A stretch of 64,000 bases of DNA, from NCBI GenBank assembly GCA_001599595.1, contig BCHH01000003.1, positions 500,287 through 564,286 of the forward strand, read 5' to 3'. Below the pieces are notes generated by a model. That model had not been told where the DNA came from. It did not search any database and saw only the letters and a program-made list of their open reading frames with translations. Below are positions 61,285 to 64,000 of this stretch, in pieces. Origin of the DNA: Beverwykella pulmonaria. Lineage: Eukaryota; Ascomycota; Dothideomycetes; Pleosporales; Melanommataceae. The first letter of the stretch is position 1. Each line of letters begins with the position of its first letter. Made by a program: the position numbers and the translations under genes.

Positions 61285-62180
61285 TCAATCCTCTCACAGC
61301 CCTCACATTCACATGAGAACACAAAATGAAGAAGCCTGCAAATTCAACATTCGACTTTCAACCCCCGAATTCGTAAGGTCGGAGCAAAGGACACGATGTT
61401 CATCACCTCGATCTCCAACAAAAGTGCTACAAACTTTCAAAGACTAATAGAGAATTTTATGTCAGCAAAAAAATTTGTATTTATATTCATATTGTAACGG
61501 TTTAGGCTTGTCCAGATGTAGCTAGTTGATCTTGGTCAGACAGGATATAAGCTGCTCTGACTTGATCTGACCTAGAACAACGCAGTCTCCATTTTTTCAT
61601 TGTCCCCATCAAGAAACCCTTACACATATAGAGTAGCGGAACATAACAGAAGCAGCGCTAACAAAATTGCGTTTTGGCATGACACAAGTTCTTCCTCCAT
61701 CAAGGCTTCACTACCAGATTGCTACTTACGAGAGGTAAGTGTTAGCAAATCCTGGTGTGATAATTGGCCAAGTCAAAATCCGATTTTGTAGTTCCTGGAC
61801 TTCGAAGAGCTTCGAAAGCCCACAAGATGGCCAGGGTGTTTTGCTCTAGTATCTCTCTATGCGAGAAGAGAATCGATTGCGGGGATTGTCATGACCCACA
61901 TATTTTTCTCATTACAAATGAGTCTAAAAAATGGGGTAACTTGGGCCTTAAGATGCTGATTGGTTTAAGTATATTCGGCATGGCGGGCTTTCGTTACACC
62001 GGGTGAAGGTCAGGACCAAACTGCGCCAGACTGGAAATGAGATGGTTGAGGCTACACTACGTTCAGATGTGGCTGAGACGCTGCCAAGCGGGACTCACGT
62101 CGCTAACAGCCTGACTCGTGGTCCTCCTACCACTTTATCCTCATGTGCAGGAGATGTGGGCCTTGTGCTAAGGGCAAAAC
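61285..62180. other. region upstream of the NLR gene, possible decayed exons
   Basis: About 900 bases. 61640-61990 can be spliced (donor 61736, acceptor near 61791) to join IAFWHDTSSSSIKASLPDCY to FLDFEELRKPTRWPG. This looks protein-like but is unrecognised and has no clear start. The last 190 bases should hold the NLR promoter. Confidence 0.4.
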
Positions 62181-64000
62181 ATGAGCAACTTTCAGGGAAA
62201 CATTGACGGCCATGTCGTTATACCCGGTGCGTATACCGCGGCCGGTGGAACGACGAACTTCAACTTTGGCTATCCGTCAGGACAAGGTGAATGCAGCGAC
62301 CGATAACCCATAACCTGTGGCTAATGCTGGCTCACAGACAGACCCCCCCGAAAACGCGAGCCCTTCTCTACCGTCCCGTTTGCCCCGGACCCTGACTTTG
62401 TCGATCGGCCTGAGATCTTAGCATGGATACGCGACAAGTGCGCAAGACCTGGCGCTCGTGCGGCGCTCGTCGGTCTTGGCGGCGTAGGGTATGTCAACGT
62501 CTACTTCCCGAATATCACAGTGCTCACGAGGCAAAAGAAAGTCGCAGCTAGCCATCCAATACTCCCACAATGTCCGCGATGTGATGCCGCAAACTTTCGT
62601 GTTCTGGGTGCATGCCAGCACCAAGGCCCGGTTCGAAGAAGCATACCGAGGCTTTGCAGATAGGCTCGAACTTCCTGGGCGACACGATCCAAAGGTGGAC
62701 GCTTTGCGGCTGGTCAGCAACTGGCTGCGTGACGAGACAAATGGACAATGGACGATGATCCTGGACAACGCCGACGATGTCGAGACCTTCTTCCCATCGC
62801 GAAAACGCAAGCAGGACGAGCCATTCGGAAGCTCGTCAGCATCGCTGACAACTTACCTCCCTCAAAGCCGTAACGGATCCATTCTGATCACTTCTCGGAA
62901 CAAGGATGCGGCAGCCAGACTGGCAGGTGGCTACAAGAACACTAGGGAGGTTTTTGCGATGGGTGAGAGCCAGGGCCTGCAGCTTCTTCGTAACAAACTG
63001 CAAGACACGTCGACTGAAGCAGGCGCGGTAGATCTGCTGCGTGCTCTTAATTATATGCCTCTCGCAATCACCCAGGCCTCTGCATACATTAACCGGCGGG
63101 CTCGCATGACAATTTCCGGCTATCTAGACGAGTTTCGTGCGAACAGCAAGAAGAGAGAAAATCTCCTAAATTGGGACGCGGGCGATTTGCGTAGGGACGA
63201 GAGCGCATCCAACTCCGTGGTGACCACGTGGCAGATGTCGTTTGAACGTATCCGCCAAGAAAGACCCTCCGCAGCAGACTTACTGTCGCTCATGAGCTTC
63301 TTCAATCCTCAAGGAATCCCAGAGTCGATACTCCGCAGGTACAGCACGACTACAGCGCGAATGGGCTGCGAAGACAACGCTGATAGCGCATTTGACGATG
63401 ATTTCGACACCTTGCGGGCGTACTCGCTTATAACAGCAACGGCCGAAACTGATATGTGTGAAATGCATGCTCTAGTGCAGTTCTGCACACAAGTCTGGCT
63501 ATCGTCGTCCAGCGATGCGGAGGTGTGGAAGCGGAAGTTTGTAGAATTGATGGCACGAGAGTTTCCTACCGGACGATTTGAGAACTGGGCGAGGTGTCAG
63601 CAGCTGCTTCCGCATATTGAATCACTATATGACACTGAACCGGTTACTGACGACTTGTTGAATGCATGGGCTCAGGTTCTCACAAATGCTGCTTCGTATA
63701 TGCGGATGAAAGGGAGTTATAAGATAGCGCAGAAGATAGCAACGAATGCTCTTACAGCGAGAGAGCGTGTGTTAGGGACGGATGACAAATGTACACAGAC
63801 GAGCGTTGCCATCTTAGCGAGCGTACTGAAAGATCAGGGGAGATACGATGAGGCCGAGAAGCTGATCCGACGAGCGTTAGAAGGGTGGGAGAAGGAGCCA
63901 GGTGTTCAGCACCCCAATACGCTGACGAATGTAAACAACCTGGCATGCGTGCTGAAAGATCAGGGGAAGTACGACGAGGCCGAGAAGCTGAACCGACGAG
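62181..64000 (+). CDS. NB-ARC/TPR NLR-like STAND ATPase (partial at window end)
   Basis: Exons 62181-62286, 62338-62488 and 62538 to beyond 64000, in frame at both introns. The second intron lies in the P-loop and restores LVGLGGVGKSQLAIQYSH (about residues 79-96). Further NB-ARC features are WTMILDNADD (about 156, Walker B-like), NGSILITSRN (about 198) and MPLAITQASAYI (GLPLA-like, about 258). A winged-helix-like region and then a TPR array starting near residue 470 follow. Consecutive TPRs of 42 residues contain VLKDQG and YDEAEKL. The first 35 residues (MSNFQGNIDGHVVIPGAYTA, then GGTTNFNFGY) replace a classical effector domain. Fungal NLRs of this class detect non-self and can trigger cell death. 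The 3' end lies outside the window. Confidence 0.92.
63831..64000 (+). repeat. tandem 126-bp TPR-encoding repeats
   Basis: The segment starting AGATCAGGGG at 63831 recurs at 63957, an exact 126-base (42-codon) period. About 40 bases around each start are nearly identical at the DNA level. More units probably follow beyond the window. High repeat identity is typical of fungal NLR sensor arrays that change by unequal exchange. Confidence 0.8.

Noticed and set aside
61490..61610. Possible solo LTR
   Set aside because: Starts with TG-like sequence and has short direct motifs, but no matching end, target duplication or primer-binding site was found.

Overview
The window looks like nuclear DNA of a filamentous ascomycete (Pezizomycotina). 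Genes have short introns of about 45-100 bases with GT..AG ends and CTAAT-like branch sites. They encode typical fungal proteins: a Cla4-type PAK kinase, Hse1, a vigilin, a LaeA-like methyltransferase, Lsb5 and an NB-ARC/TPR NLR. The exact genus cannot be read from the sequence. All gene models below were spliced by eye and checked for reading-frame continuity across every intron.

Layout. (1) 1-13.9 kb is a housekeeping block on the + strand: the 3' part of a Cla4-like kinase, the ESCRT-0 subunit HSE1, an SCP160/vigilin multi-KH protein, and a LaeA-like methyltransferase whose model needs an 8-base microexon and a GC-AG intron. (2) 14.7-25 kb is an accessory island. It holds a truncated SDR relic, a DUF7580/HeLo-like gene divergent from a C2H2 zinc-finger gene, and then an inverted, internally deleted copy of that pair. 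The copy is interrupted by a 1.2-kb non-autonomous hAT element with perfect 8-bp target duplications. A multi-pass membrane protein gene and a broken paralogue of it flank the copy. (3) 26.3-41.7 kb is mostly ordinary: LSB5 (VHS-GAT), two unassigned fungal proteins, F-actin capping protein alpha, a 2-oxoglutarate/malate-type carrier and an F-box-like protein. A decayed NFX1-type (ZNFX1-like) helicase sits in the middle at 34.9-36.9 kb. (4) 41.7-55.6 kb is gene-poor: a small EthD-domain gene, an unassigned relic, and a serine-rich protein of unknown function. (5) 55.6-64 kb carries a MYND zinc-finger gene and then decayed coding sequence, one piece split by a second hAT MITE. It ends in a new NLR gene that runs off the end of the window inside highly similar 126-bp TPR repeats.

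The best candidate for something undescribed is the island at 15-25 kb. A HeLo-like/DUF7580 gene and a C2H2 gene share a 191-bp divergent promoter. They were duplicated together, and in both copies they lie beside the same membrane-protein family. This suggests a linked module, possibly in non-self recognition or regulated cell death. That function is inference only. The NLR at the right edge, with a short Gly/Asn-rich N-terminus instead of a recognisable effector domain, is a second candidate of the same general kind.
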